Below, piece by piece: positions 8,022 to 16,571 of a DNA stretch of 64,000 nucleotides. The position numbers were made by a program, and so were the translations under genes. The notes below the pieces were generated by a model. That model was given only the letters and a program-made list of their open reading frames with translations. It ran no database searches and had not been told where the DNA came from. Numbering within the stretch: position 1 is the stretch's first letter; each line of letters starts with the position of its first letter. The DNA lies in contig JAMPHB010000001.1 of the NCBI GenBank assembly GCA_023663685.1, positions 421,120 to 485,119 on the forward strand. The letters are read 5' to 3'. This DNA comes from Blautia sp. Its GTDB lineage: Bacteria > Bacillota > Clostridia > Lachnospirales > Lachnospiraceae.

Positions 8022-10112
8022 ATGGATGTTAGCCAGTATCTTGAAATTTTTATTGATGAAAGCGCAGAGCACTTACAGACCTTAAGCGACTGCATTATGA
8101 CGCTGGAGAATGAGCCGGACAATAAGGACACGATCAACGAGGTCTTTCGCGCGGCCCACTCCCTAAAGGGTATGGCGGGAACCATGGGATTTAAGCGGAT
8201 GCAGCATCTGACCCATGACATGGAAAATGTGTTTCAGGAGGTCAGGAGCGACAAGCTGTCCGTAGACAGCCCGATGATTGATTTGCTGTTCAAGTGTCTC
8301 GATGCGATCGAGGGCTATCTTGACAACATCAAGGCGAGCTCCGACGAGGGCACCGAAGATAACGAGATGATCATCAAGGAGCTGAACGATGCGATCGCCA
8401 AGGCGAACGGCGAGAGCGGCGGCGAAAGCGCTGCCCCGAAGGAGAATGCGCCTGCCGGAGAGAAGAAGGCGTCAGAGAGCGTCGGGAAGAAGTATCTCGA
8501 AATCGAGCTGAGCGACAGCGAGCGCAGGCTTGTAATGGATACGAAAGAGGGAGGTCAGCACATTTACGGGATGACCATTCAGATCCAGAAGGAGTGCCTG
8601 CTTAAGGCGGCGAGAGCCTTTCTGGTATTCCGGGCGGTGGAGGAGTTCGGGCAGATTCTGGTGTACCGGCCGAGCTCGCAGGATATTGAGGACGAGAAAT
8701 TTGACCTTGATTTCAGCTTTTATATCGCATCGACGGAGAGCTACGACAAGCTGTATGCGGCGGCCAATCATGTCTCGGAGATTGAGCATGTATTCGGCGA
8801 GGAGCTGACAGAGTTTTCCGCTCCTGCGGAGGCGGAGCAGGCGCAGACGACACAGCCTGCAGCGGCGCCCAAGAAGACAGCTGCAGCCAAGGCGGCGGAG
8901 AATAAGACGCAGGCGCAGGCACAGCCCCAGAAGAAGTCGGGCGGAAAGCCTGCGACAAACCGTACAGTCCGGGTGGATATTGAGAAGCTGGATGCACTGA
9001 TGAACCAGGTATCCGAGCTGATCATCGCAAAGAACAGTCTGGTTTCCATCAGCTCTACAGAGGGCGGAAGTTTTGGCAGCCAGAGCTTCCACGAGCAGAT
9101 TGAATATCTGGAGCGCATTACGACCAATCTCCATGAGTCTGTGATGAAGGTTCGAATGGTGCCCATCGAGAGCGTTGTCAACAAGTTCCCGCGTATGATC
9201 CGCGACCTGTCAAGAACGCTGAATAAGAAGATGGAGCTGGTAATGACCGGTGAGGACACCGAGCTTGACCGTACCGTGGTGGATCAGATTGGGGATCCGC
9301 TGCAGCATTTGCTCCGCAATTCCGCAGACCATGGTCTTGAGGATTCGGCTCTCCGTGCACAGCGCGGTAAGCCGGAGACGGGAACCATCTTCCTGAACGC
9401 TTATCAGGAGGGAAATAATGTCATCATTCAGGTAGGCGATGACGGTAACGGAATTGATGTGGAGGCCGTGAGGGCCAAGGCTGTGGAGCGCGGCGCTGTT
9501 ACGGCGGAGCAGGCGGAGTCGATGAGCCAGAAGGAAGTCATCAATCTGCTGTTCCTTCCGAGCTTTTCCATGGCGAAAAAGATTACGGATATCAGCGGCC
9601 GGGGCGTTGGACTGGATGTAGTGAAATCCGGCATTGAGCAGCTGGGCGGCGATGTGGAGGTAAAGACGTCTCTCGGCGAGGGCACGACCTTTACGGTTCG
9701 TCTGCCGCTGACGCTTGCGATTATCCAGGCTCTCATGGTAGAGGTTCGCGATGAGAAATATGCGATTGCCCTTGGTTCGATTGCGAACATTGAGAATATA
9801 CCAATTACGGATATCAAATATGTGCAGGCCAAGGAGGTCATTCACTTAAGAGGCAGCGTCATTCCGCTGGTACGGCTGGATAAGGTGCTGGATATCGAGG
9901 ACCGGGAGGAGGAGCCGGAGAACCTTACCGTCGTGATTGTCAAGAGAGGAGACTCTCAGGTGGGTCTTGTGGTGGATAACCTTATGGGACAGCAGGAAAT
10001 AGTTATCAAGTCGTTAGGAAAATACATAAACGGCAACAAGCTCATCAGCGGGGCGACGATTCTCGGCGATGGCGAGGTGGCACTGATTCTGGATGCCAAC
10101 ACGTTGATGTAA
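8022..10112 (+). CDS. cheA: Chemotaxis histidine kinase CheA
   Basis: CheA is the receptor-coupled kinase that phosphorylates CheY and CheB. The 696-residue protein has a P1 phosphotransfer domain with H46 in A-A-H-S-L-K-G, a P2 response-regulator-binding domain (about residues 155-265), an Ala/Gln-rich linker, a P3 dimerisation helix pair, and a P4 ATPase domain. P4 shows the N box (L-R-N-S-A-D-H-G-L), G1 (G-D-D-G-N-G-I-D) and G2 (G-R-G-V-G-L-D-V-V). A CheW-like P5 domain ends the protein. It starts one base after cheB. Confidence 0.97.
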   Translation: MDVSQYLEIFIDESAEHLQTLSDCIMTLENEPDNKDTINEVFRAAHSLKGMAGTMGFKRMQHLTHDMENVFQEVRSDKLSVDSPMIDLLFKCLDAIEGYLDNIKASSDEGTEDNEMIIKELNDAIAKANGESGGESAAPKENAPAGEKKASESVGKKYLEIELSDSERRLVMDTKEGGQHIYGMTIQIQKECLLKAARAFLVFRAVEEFGQILVYRPSSQDIEDEKFDLDFSFYIASTESYDKLYAAANHVSEIEHVFGEELTEFSAPAEAEQAQTTQPAAAPKKTAAAKAAENKTQAQAQPQKKSGGKPATNRTVRVDIEKLDALMNQVSELIIAKNSLVSISSTEGGSFGSQSFHEQIEYLERITTNLHESVMKVRMVPIESVVNKFPRMIRDLSRTLNKKMELVMTGEDTELDRTVVDQIGDPLQHLLRNSADHGLEDSALRAQRGKPETGTIFLNAYQEGNNVIIQVGDDGNGIDVEAVRAKAVERGAVTAEQAESMSQKEVINLLFLPSFSMAKKITDISGRGVGLDVVKSGIEQLGGDVEVKTSLGEGTTFTVRLPLTLAIIQALMVEVRDEKYAIALGSIANIENIPITDIKYVQAKEVIHLRGSVIPLVRLDKVLDIEDREEEPENLTVVIVKRGDSQVGLVVDNLMGQQEIVIKSLGKYINGNKLISGATILGDGEVALILDANTLM

Positions 10113-10125
10113 CGGGGGTGAAGAC

Positions 10126-10596
10126 ATGGCGGATTTTATGTTAGATACAACAGTTGAGAAAGAGAAGAAGCAGTACATAGTTGTACAGATCGGCAGCGAG
10201 AAGTACGGCATCGATATCGGCTACATCGACAATATCGTGCGGATGCAGAAAATCACAAGAGTGCCGAAGGCGCAGGTGTATTTTCCGGGAATCATTAACC
10301 TCCGCGGCGAGGTGGTTCCGGTTATGAGCATTCGGATTAAGATGGGGCTGGAAAAGGATGTGTTCACGAACACAACAAGAATTATTATCCTGAAAATCAA
10401 GGATCGGGGAATGCTCGGTGTAATTGTGGATGCTGTCTGCGAGGTAGTTACGCTCTCAGGCGAGGAGATTGAACCCTATGATTCCCACAGCAGCCACGGC
10501 AAGGAGGCTTTTATCAGCGGTGTCGGAAAGAAGGGGGACCAGCTGATCTCGCTCCTGGAGCTGAGTGCGATTATTGAAGAAAAGGATAATGGATAG
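10126..10596 (+). CDS. cheW: Chemotaxis coupling protein CheW
   Basis: CheW bridges chemoreceptors and CheA in the polar array. The 156-residue product is one CheW fold; the typical segment V-Y-F-P-G-I-I-N-L-R-G-E-V-V-P-V is clear. The ATG follows a good GGGGGTG box. Its end overlaps possible upstream starts of cheC. Confidence 0.95.
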   Translation: MADFMLDTTVEKEKKQYIVVQIGSEKYGIDIGYIDNIVRMQKITRVPKAQVYFPGIINLRGEVVPVMSIRIKMGLEKDVFTNTTRIIILKIKDRGMLGVIVDAVCEVVTLSGEEIEPYDSHSSHGKEAFISGVGKKGDQLISLLELSAIIEEKDNG

Positions 10597-10606
10597 CGAG
10601 GTGCCT

Positions 10607-11227
10607 ATGGGCGAATTTTCAATGGATAATATTAACGAAATCTATATCGACGTCCTGCGGGAGATCGGTAATGTTGGCGCGGGAAATGCAACGACTTCCC
10701 TCGCCAGTATGCTCAATGAGACGATACAGATGAATGTGCCGAAGGTTGAGCTTATGGATGTGGCGAAGCTGAATACGGCAATCTGTCCGGAAGAAGAAAT
10801 CATAGTGGGAATCTTTTTGGAGGTGACCCATGACATCTCCGGCAGCATGATGTTTTTGATGAAAATGGATTCCGCGCATTATCTGGTCAACCGGCTGATG
10901 GGAAAACCGGAGGACAATATGGAGCCCTTTGATGAGATGGATCTGTCTGCCATGAAGGAGATTGGCAATATTATTGCGGCTTCTTACCTGACGGCACTTG
11001 CGGGTCTCACCAATTTAACGATTGCGCCCTCTATCCCCTATATTGCGGTGGATATGGCAGGCGCGATTTTGTCTGTTCCCGCGATTCAGTTTGGACAGTA
11101 CGGCAACAATGCGCTGCTGATTGAGACTGAGTTCGGGGACGAAGTAATGATCGGAGGATACTTTATTTTAATGCCGGAGGAGGATTCCTATGGAAAAATT
11201 CTGACCTCCCTCGGAATTCAAATTTAG
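10607..11227 (+). CDS. cheC: CheY-P phosphatase CheC
   Basis: CheC dephosphorylates CheY-P and pairs with CheD in adaptation. The two phosphatase-type repeats are present: E-I-G-N-V-G-A-G-N-A near the N-terminus and E-I-G-N-I-I-A-A-S-Y in the second half, each with the Glu and Asn used for catalysis. ATG 10607, behind GCGAGGTG, gives 206 residues, the family length. ATG 10589 (overlapping cheW) and ATG 10622 are alternatives in the same frame. Confidence 0.93.
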   Translation: MGEFSMDNINEIYIDVLREIGNVGAGNATTSLASMLNETIQMNVPKVELMDVAKLNTAICPEEEIIVGIFLEVTHDISGSMMFLMKMDSAHYLVNRLMGKPEDNMEPFDEMDLSAMKEIGNIIAASYLTALAGLTNLTIAPSIPYIAVDMAGAILSVPAIQFGQYGNNALLIETEFGDEVMIGGYFILMPEEDSYGKILTSLGIQI

Positions 11228-11241
11228 GAGATGAACTGACA

Positions 11242-11727
11242 TTGGGAAACGTAATCAAGGTGGGAATGGCAGATTTAAAGGTCGCTCGTTCACCGGATAT
11301 ACTGACGACGCTAGGGCTCGGCTCCTGTATCGGGCTGACGCTGTACGATCCGGTAACCAAGGTCGGAGGACTGGTACATTATATGCTGCCGGACAGCACC
11401 AAGCTAAAGAACAATGAAAATATAGCAAAATTCGGAGATACGGGTATTAGGGAGCTTCTGCGGCAGGTGCAGAGGATTGGAGGAGACCCGAGACGCCTTG
11501 TGGCCAAGATTGCCGGTGGAGCCTGCATGTTTGAGATGAGCGGAAGCTCTGCCATGGGTAATGTCGGGAAGCGCAATGCGGAAGCGGCGAAGATTATCCT
11601 GCGTCAGCTTAAAATTCCGCTGGTCGCAGAGGATACCGGATTGAATTACGGGCGTACCGTGGAGCTGAACTGTATGAATGGAGAGTATCTGATTAAAGCG
11701 GTGGGCAAATTTTCAAAGGTGATATAA
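11242..11727 (+). CDS. cheD: Chemoreceptor glutamine deamidase CheD
   Basis: CheD deamidates receptor glutamines and, bound to CheC, feeds CheY-P level back on the receptors. The 161-residue product shows the catalytic Cys in G-L-G-S-C-I-G and the His in G-G-L-V-H-Y-M-L-P. The start is a TTG at 11242, which gives the usual N-terminus (V-I-K-V-G-M-A-D); an AGGAG box lies about 11 bases upstream. ATG 11266 is a less likely alternative. Confidence 0.94.
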   Translation: MGNVIKVGMADLKVARSPDILTTLGLGSCIGLTLYDPVTKVGGLVHYMLPDSTKLKNNENIAKFGDTGIRELLRQVQRIGGDPRRLVAKIAGGACMFEMSGSSAMGNVGKRNAEAAKIILRQLKIPLVAEDTGLNYGRTVELNCMNGEYLIKAVGKFSKVI

Positions 11728-11731
11728 AGGA

Positions 11732-12055
11732 ATGAAAACGAGAAAGACAAATTTGCTGCCGGCACTTATTATGCTTACGGCGGGAGCCATTGATTGCGTG
11801 GTATCCATAATCGAGCATTTGTCGATGCTGGAGTTTACCAGGCGGCTGTTGATCGTGCTGGTGATTTTTTACATACTGGGCAGTGTGGTAAAGCTGATTG
11901 TGGATATCAATTTTCCGCAGATGCAGGATGTGCCGACAGCAGAGGAGGAAGCTCCGTCTACAGAGGAGGACGTTACAGAGTCCGTGACCGCGAAGGAAGC
12001 CGGGGAGGCGGAAGAGGCATTGGAAAATATCGATGCGCAAAATGAGAGCGAGTAA
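11732..12055 (+). CDS. Small membrane protein of the chemotaxis operon, unknown
   Basis: The 107-residue product has two hydrophobic segments (about residues 8-28 and 38-60) and a cytoplasmic-type tail very rich in Glu, Ala and Thr. I do not recognise a named family. It starts four bases after cheD with an AAAGGA box and is followed by sigma-28, so it is co-transcribed with the motility genes. No catalytic motif is visible. Confidence 0.75.
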   Translation: MKTRKTNLLPALIMLTAGAIDCVVSIIEHLSMLEFTRRLLIVLVIFYILGSVVKLIVDINFPQMQDVPTAEEEAPSTEEDVTESVTAKEAGEAEEALENIDAQNESE

Positions 12056-12072
12056 CCAAGAAGGCGGGTTGA

Positions 12073-12837
12073 ATGAAGACTGTTGACAAGGAAAAGCTCT
12101 GGGACGAGTATCGCAAGAGACCGTCGAAGGAGCTTCGGGAACAATTGATTATTGAGTACTCCCAGCTGGTGAAGCTGGTTGCCGGAAGACTGAGCATGTA
12201 TCTCGGGCACAATGTAGAATATGAGGATCTGGTGAGTTATGGAATCTTTGGACTGATCGATGCCATAGACAAATTCGACCTTACCAAAAATGTCAAGTTC
12301 GAGACCTATGCAAGTCTTAGGATTCGTGGGGCGATTCTGGATCAGATCCGCAAAATGGACTGGATTCCGAGAACAGTGCGGCAGCGGCAGCGCAAGATGG
12401 ATGAGGCGATCAAGGCGATTGAGATGCGCACCGGGCACACCGCGACAGACGAGGAGCTGGCGGCAGAGCTGGGACTTTCGAGCGACGAGCTTTGTGACTG
12501 GCAGTCGCAGATGCAGGTGACCAATGTGGTTTCCCTGAATGAGTTTGAGGAAAACGGCCCGGAGCCAGCGATGGATACCAGCAACAAATCCCATTTTGCA
12601 CAGCCGGAGGAGGTTGTCGAGGAGGCGGAGCTCAAGGATATGCTTCTCGCCTCGCTGGAGCTTTTGACAGAGAAGGAGCGGAGAGTAATCGAGCTCTATT
12701 ACTACGAGGAGATGACCTTAAAAGAGATCAGTATGATCCTTGAGGTGTCGGAGTCGAGAGTGTCCCAGCTTCATACCAAGGCGCTTGTAAAAATGCGTAA
12801 GAAGATGGGCGTATATATGAATATTCTTGTGGATTGA
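12073..12837 (+). CDS. fliA: RNA polymerase sigma factor for flagellar operon (sigma-28, FliA/SigD)
   Basis: This factor directs RNA polymerase to late flagellar and chemotaxis promoters. The 254-residue product has region 2 (Y-E-D-L-V-S-Y-G-I-F-G-L-I-D-A-I-D-K-F-D and R-I-R-G-A-I-L-D), region 3, and a region 4 helix-turn-helix (T-L-K-E-I-S-M-I-L-E-V-S-E-S-R-V-S-Q). The position after cheD matches sigD in Bacillus subtilis. No clear sigma-28 promoter (TAAA-N15-CCGAT) was found upstream of the chemoreceptor genes in this window. Confidence 0.96.
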   Translation: MKTVDKEKLWDEYRKRPSKELREQLIIEYSQLVKLVAGRLSMYLGHNVEYEDLVSYGIFGLIDAIDKFDLTKNVKFETYASLRIRGAILDQIRKMDWIPRTVRQRQRKMDEAIKAIEMRTGHTATDEELAAELGLSSDELCDWQSQMQVTNVVSLNEFEENGPEPAMDTSNKSHFAQPEEVVEEAELKDMLLASLELLTEKERRVIELYYYEEMTLKEISMILEVSESRVSQLHTKALVKMRKKMGVYMNILVD

Positions 12838-12848
12838 GGGGTGGGCTT

Positions 12849-13175
12849 ATGGCAATTACACCGATTAATAATGCGATGATCCAGAGGACAGTGGATGTTA
12901 ATCTTGTAAAGCATCAGGAGGATGTGAAGCCGGTTGTGGATCAGCAGAACATTCAGATTAAGGTGGAACAGCGGGAGGATATACTTAATCATCAGGTGAT
13001 TGAGCCCGGGAACAGCGATAAGGCAAAAAATGACGCGGATGCGAAGGACGAGGGGAGAGGCCGTTTGTATTCCGGGAAGGCTTCCCGCAAGCGGGGCAAG
13101 GAGAAAGAGAGCTCCCCGCAGAGTGACCGGGTCATTAAAAAACAGAATTTTAACAGCTTTGATATGAAAATTTGA
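12849..13175 (+). CDS. Small hydrophilic protein after sigma-28, unknown
   Basis: The 108-residue product has no membrane segment. The C-terminal half is basic and Ser/Lys/Arg-rich and ends in K-K-Q-N-F-N-S-F-D-M-K-I. ATG 12849 is chosen because AGGGGTGG lies just upstream; the longer frame begins inside the fliA stop region. It overlaps the open frame of the next gene. I recognise no family. Co-transcription with motility genes is the only functional hint. Confidence 0.7.
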   Translation: MAITPINNAMIQRTVDVNLVKHQEDVKPVVDQQNIQIKVEQREDILNHQVIEPGNSDKAKNDADAKDEGRGRLYSGKASRKRGKEKESSPQSDRVIKKQNFNSFDMKI

Positions 13176-13183
13176 GGGATGGC

Positions 13184-13882
13184 ATGACTGCTTTAGAAGT
13201 GATTCTGATTCTTGTGGGGGTTGCTTTTATTTTGGTCAGCTTTTTTGTTGAGGAAAAGCTGTCCAGAAAGGATATCGACCGCATCGCAAGTCTGAGCGAA
13301 GAGGAATTAAAGATAATTGTAGAAAGACAGCTTCGGAACGCTGCAGACCAGGTAGAGGATTCGATTGCGGAGACGATTGCAGAGACCTCGGAGATTACAA
13401 AGCGCGCCATGGAAAAAGAGACCAATGAAAAAATCATGGCGATCAATGAATACTCTGACACAGTAATCGAGTCCATGAACAAGACGCACAGCGAGATATT
13501 GTTTCTGTACAATATGCTAAACGACAAGCATGTGGAGCTGACGACACTGGCAGAGCAGCTGCAGGATTTTTCGAGGCAGATGCGAAGCACTGAGCATCAG
13601 ATGCTTGACAATATGGCGGAGGCGGCAAAGGAGCTGGAGTACACTGTGCAGAAGGCTCCGGCGCTTGCCGTGGAGGATCTGGGCGTTCCCGAGCCCGTGG
13701 ACTTCACAGAGCCGCAGGCGGAGCCAGCTATGACAGAGGCGCAGGAGAGAGCCAACCACAACAGCCGGATACTTGCTTTGCACAAGGAGGGCGTTGCGGA
13801 CGTAGAGATTGCCAGACAGCTGGGACTCGGGCTGGGAGAGGTGCGTCTGGTAATCGGATTGTATAGGGGGAGCGGCAGATGA
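13184..13882 (+). CDS. SwrB-like membrane-anchored coiled-coil protein
   Basis: The 232-residue product has one N-terminal membrane helix (about residues 3-20), a long charged helical stretch likely to form a coiled coil, and a C-terminal helix-turn-helix-like segment (L-H-K-E-G-V-A-D-V-E-I-A-R-Q-L-G). This layout, together with its place between sigma-28 and rpsB, matches SwrB of Bacillus subtilis, which promotes flagellar basal-body maturation. The similarity is in layout and position rather than clear residue identity, so the name is tentative. ATG 13184 follows GAGGG. The gene overlaps the next by four bases. Confidence 0.65.
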   Translation: MTALEVILILVGVAFILVSFFVEEKLSRKDIDRIASLSEEELKIIVERQLRNAADQVEDSIAETIAETSEITKRAMEKETNEKIMAINEYSDTVIESMNKTHSEILFLYNMLNDKHVELTTLAEQLQDFSRQMRSTEHQMLDNMAEAAKELEYTVQKAPALAVEDLGVPEPVDFTEPQAEPAMTEAQERANHNSRILALHKEGVADVEIARQLGLGLGEVRLVIGLYRGSGR

Positions 13883-14583
13883 GATTCAAATTTTATCTGA
13901 GAGGCTGCGGTCTGGGAATGATTTTGGCGGCAATCGTGCTTGCGGTTGGCTTTCATAAGGAAAACAGCGGCAGAATGTCCGATGATGAAGTCATACAGCG
14001 GGCCTTAGAGCTTGGCATGGTTATGCAGGAGGATGAAAATCCCACCGAAAAGGAGCCGGAGACACCGCAGGACACACAGACTCTGGCGGCTCTTCCGACA
14101 GAGAGTGAAAAAAGCGGGGCGGCGAACCCTGCAGCTGCCGCGACGGAAGCCGGGAGTGAGGATACAGAGGATTCCGGCAGGAAGAATACCGGCAAAAAAG
14201 ATACCGATACAAAAGATACGGACAAAGAAGACACAGATAAAAAGAACACGGACAAAAAGGATACCGGTACGAAAGATACGGATAAGAAGAATACAGACGA
14301 CAAGGATGCAGATAAGAAGAATACGGACAAAAAGGATGGCAGTGAGGAGAACTCCGAGCCGGATGAGCCCAGGACTGTCACGATTGAAGTCAAGCGGGGG
14401 GATGTGTGCCGCGTCATTGCGGAAAAGCTCTATGAAGAGGGCGTGGTGGCGGACGCGGAGGAGTTCCGTATCTATATGAAGGATCACGGGTATGCAAGTC
14501 TGATTCAGGTCGGTACATTTACCTTCACGACAGATATGGATTATAAGGAGATTGCCGAGATTCTTACCAATAGAGAGAAATAA
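13879..14583 (+). CDS. Membrane-anchored protein with repeat linker and MltG/YceG-type N-terminal domain
   Basis: The 234-residue product has an N-terminal membrane helix, a long low-complexity linker with eleven pentapeptide repeats (consensus D-K-K-[DN]-T), and a C-terminal domain of about 70 residues. That domain reads V-x-I-E-V-K-R-G-D-V and continues I-A-E-K-L-Y-E-E-G-V, then G-T-F-T-F-T and Y-K-E-I-A-E-I-L. The pattern resembles the LysM-like region that precedes the catalytic domain of endolytic transglycosylase MltG, but no catalytic domain follows. It may be an extracytoplasmic cell-wall-binding protein of the motility operon. It is the last gene before the terminator. Confidence 0.65.
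   Translation: MRFKFYLRGCGLGMILAAIVLAVGFHKENSGRMSDDEVIQRALELGMVMQEDENPTEKEPETPQDTQTLAALPTESEKSGAANPAAAATEAGSEDTEDSGRKNTGKKDTDTKDTDKEDTDKKNTDKKDTGTKDTDKKNTDDKDADKKNTDKKDGSEENSEPDEPRTVTIEVKRGDVCRVIAEKLYEEGVVADAEEFRIYMKDHGYASLIQVGTFTFTTDMDYKEIAEILTNREK
14176..14340 (+). repeat. Eleven tandem 15-base units coding a pentapeptide repeat
   Basis: Eleven in-frame 15-base units encode G-R-K-N-T, G-K-K-D-T, D-T-K-D-T and similar, ending D-K-K-D-G. The units differ at third positions and some codons, so they are not a fresh slippage product. They form the linker between the membrane anchor and the C-terminal domain. Confidence 0.9.
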
Positions 14584-14587
14584 ATGC

Positions 14588-14616
14588 TTGCAAAAGAGCC
14601 TTTGGTGTGATATAAT
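14588..14616 (+). promoter_or_regulatory. rpsB-tsf promoter
   Basis: A TTGCAA -35 box (14588-14593), a 17-bp spacer and a consensus TATAAT -10 box (14611-14616) with an upstream TG (extended -10) are present. It drives rpsB-tsf apart from the motility operon. Confidence 0.8.
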
Positions 14617-14629
14617 TCCAAAGGCTTTA
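14597..14629 (+). terminator. Terminator of the fla/che operon
   Basis: A perfect 9-bp stem, AGCCTTTGG (14597-14605) and CCAAAGGCT (14618-14626), has a 12-base loop and is followed by TTTAATTATT. It begins 14 bases after the last motility gene. The loop contains the -10 box of the next promoter. Confidence 0.7.
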
Positions 14630-14640
14630 ATTATTAAACA

Positions 14641-14704
14641 CATACAGAATGGCTCGGGTGCCGGATTTACGCGGTTCGGTGGAGAGCAAATACTGTTCTG
14701 TATG
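14641..14704 (+). promoter_or_regulatory. Candidate rpsB mRNA leader structure
   Basis: CATACAGAA (14641-14649) and TTCTGTATG (14696-14704) form a perfect 9-bp stem enclosing a GC-rich 46-base region that can fold further. It lies between the promoter and the ribosome binding site of rpsB, where autoregulatory S2 leaders are expected. Structure and function are inferred from the inverted repeat only. Confidence 0.5.
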
Positions 14705-14731
14705 GAAGTATGAACCGATGGAGGTAAGAAC

Positions 14732-15478
14732 ATGAGCGTAATTTCAATGAAACAGCTACTGGAGGCAGGTGTTCATTTTGGACACCAGACAAGAAGATGG
14801 AACCCGAAAATGGCTCCATACATCTACACAGAGCGCAACGGCATCTATATTATTGATTTGCAGAAGTCCGTTGGCAAGGTGGACGAGGCTTATGACGCAG
14901 TCTCTGACATTGCGGCGCAGGGCGGAACCATTTTGTTTGTAGGTACGAAGAAGCAGGCGCAGGACGCGATCCGGACAGAGGCGGAGCGCTGCGGCATGTA
15001 TTATGTGAATGAGAGATGGCTGGGCGGTATGCTCACGAATTTCCGCACGATCCAGAGCCGGATTGAGCGTTTGAAGGAGATCGAGAACATGGCCGTGGAC
15101 GGCACCTTTGATGTTCTCCCGAAGAAGGAGGTCATTGCACTCAAAAAGGAGCTGGAGAAGCTGGAGAAGAACCTTGGCGGTATCAAGGAGATGAAGAGAA
15201 TTCCCGACGCCATCTTTGTAGTAGATCCGAAGAAGGAGAGAATTTGTATTCAGGAGGCTCATGCACTGGGCATCACACTGATCGGTATCGCAGATACCAA
15301 CTGTGACCCGGATGAGCTTGACTATGTGATTCCCGGCAATGACGATGCAATCCGTGCGGTCAAGCTGATCGTCTCTAAGATGGCGGACGCTGTCATTGAG
15401 GCAAAGCAGGGCGTGGAGAGCGTTGTGCCGGCTGAGGCGGAGAGTGAAGAGTCACAGGACGGCTCAGAGGAAGAATAA
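14732..15478 (+). CDS. rpsB: 30S ribosomal protein S2
   Basis: S2 is a late-assembling small-subunit protein. The 248-residue product starts [25 protein letters not shown], the family signature. A short acidic tail ([12 protein letters not shown]) extends the C-terminus. The ribosome binding site GGAGGT is well spaced. It is followed by tsf, as in most bacteria. Confidence 0.98.
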   Translation: MSVISMKQLLEAGVHFGHQTRRWNPKMAPYIYTERNGIYIIDLQKSVGKVDEAYDAVSDIAAQGGTILFVGTKKQAQDAIRTEAERCGMYYVNERWLGGMLTNFRTIQSRIERLKEIENMAVDGTFDVLPKKEVIALKKELEKLEKNLGGIKEMKRIPDAIFVVDPKKERICIQEAHALGITLIGIADTNCDPDELDYVIPGNDDAIRAVKLIVSKMADAVIEAKQGVESVVPAEAESEESQDGSEEE

Positions 15479-15520
15479 TTTTTGTGTGAACTCGGATAGA
15501 AGAATTTGGAGGAAAATAAA

Positions 15521-16453
15521 ATGGCAATTACTGCTGCTATGGTAAAGGAGCTGCGCGAGATGACCGGCGCAGGCATGATGGATTGTAAGAAGGCGCTGAA
15601 CGAGACAGACGGCAATATGGACGAGGCTGTTGAGTTTCTGAGAAAGAACGGACAGGCGAAGGCAGAAAAGAAGGCGAGCCGTATTGCGGCAGAGGGATTA
15701 TGTACGGTAGCTGTGAAGGATAATACGGCGGCGGTCGTAGAGGTCAACTCTGAGACGGATTTTGTGGCAAAGAATGAGACATTCTGTGAGTTTGTAACAG
15801 CGGTTGCAAATCAGGTTCTCGCCTCGGATGCGGCGGATCTGGATGCCCTCATGGCAGAAAAGTGGACTGAGGATAACAGCAAGACCGTTCAGGACGCCCT
15901 GACAGATAAGATTGCGGTCATTGGCGAGAACTTAAAGATTCGCCGTTTTGAGAAGGTTACCGCAGAGAACGGCTGTGTAACATCCTATATTCATGGCGGC
16001 GGACGGATCGCGGTGATCGTTGAGGCGGACACCACGGTTGTCAATGATGTGGTTAAGGAGGCTATGACGAATCTTGCGATGCAGATTGCGGCGCTGAATC
16101 CGAAGTATGTAAGCCGTGCAGAGGTCAGCGAGGAGTATATCGCACATGAGAAGGAGATTCTGCGCGCACAGATTATGAATGATCCCAAGGAATCCCAGAA
16201 GCCGGAGAAGGTGATCATCGGCATGATCGAGGGTCGTGTCAGCAAGGAGCTGAAGGAGATCTGTCTGGTAGACCAGGTATATGTCAAGGCTGAGGATGGA
16301 AAGCAGACCGTCGGCAAATATTTGGAGCAGATATCCAGGGAAGCAGGCGCGCCGGTAGCTGTGAAGCGTTTTGTGCGCTTTGAGACCGGAGAGGGACTGG
16401 AGAAGAAGCAGGAGGACTTTGCCGCAGAAGTCGCTGCCCAGATGAATGCATAA
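15521..16453 (+). CDS. tsf: Translation elongation factor Ts
   Basis: EF-Ts exchanges GDP for GTP on EF-Tu. The 310-residue product opens with a UBA-like domain (V-K-E-L-R-E-M-T-G-A-G-M-M-D-C-K-K-A-L) and has the core signature near residue 75 (N-S-E-T-D-F-V-A-K-N). ATG 15521 follows TTGGAGG; the longer frame from 15506 would include the binding site itself and is rejected. Confidence 0.98.
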   Translation: MAITAAMVKELREMTGAGMMDCKKALNETDGNMDEAVEFLRKNGQAKAEKKASRIAAEGLCTVAVKDNTAAVVEVNSETDFVAKNETFCEFVTAVANQVLASDAADLDALMAEKWTEDNSKTVQDALTDKIAVIGENLKIRRFEKVTAENGCVTSYIHGGGRIAVIVEADTTVVNDVVKEAMTNLAMQIAALNPKYVSRAEVSEEYIAHEKEILRAQIMNDPKESQKPEKVIIGMIEGRVSKELKEICLVDQVYVKAEDGKQTVGKYLEQISREAGAPVAVKRFVRFETGEGLEKKQEDFAAEVAAQMNA

Positions 16454-16475
16454 AAATATATTCCTTTAAGCCATG

Positions 16476-16508
16476 GGACGGGAAGAAAAATTTTCCCGTC
16501 CTCTTTTT
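16476..16508 (+). terminator. Rho-independent terminator of rpsB-tsf
   Basis: GGACGGGAA (16476-16484) pairs perfectly with TTCCCGTCC (16493-16501) around an 8-base loop and is followed by CTCTTTTT. It starts 23 bases after tsf. Confidence 0.92.
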
Positions 16509-16512
16509 GCTC

Positions 16513-16540
16513 TTTACATTGCAAGAAAATATGGTAAAAT
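16513..16540 (+). promoter_or_regulatory. Promoter for the deacetylase-like gene
   Basis: TTTACA (16513-16518), a 16-bp spacer and TAAAAT (16535-16540) preceded by TG at the extended -10 position. It lies directly after the tsf terminator and 31 bases before the next start codon. Confidence 0.65.
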
Positions 16541-16571
16541 AGAAAAGGATATTTCCCGTTGGAGGAAAAGT

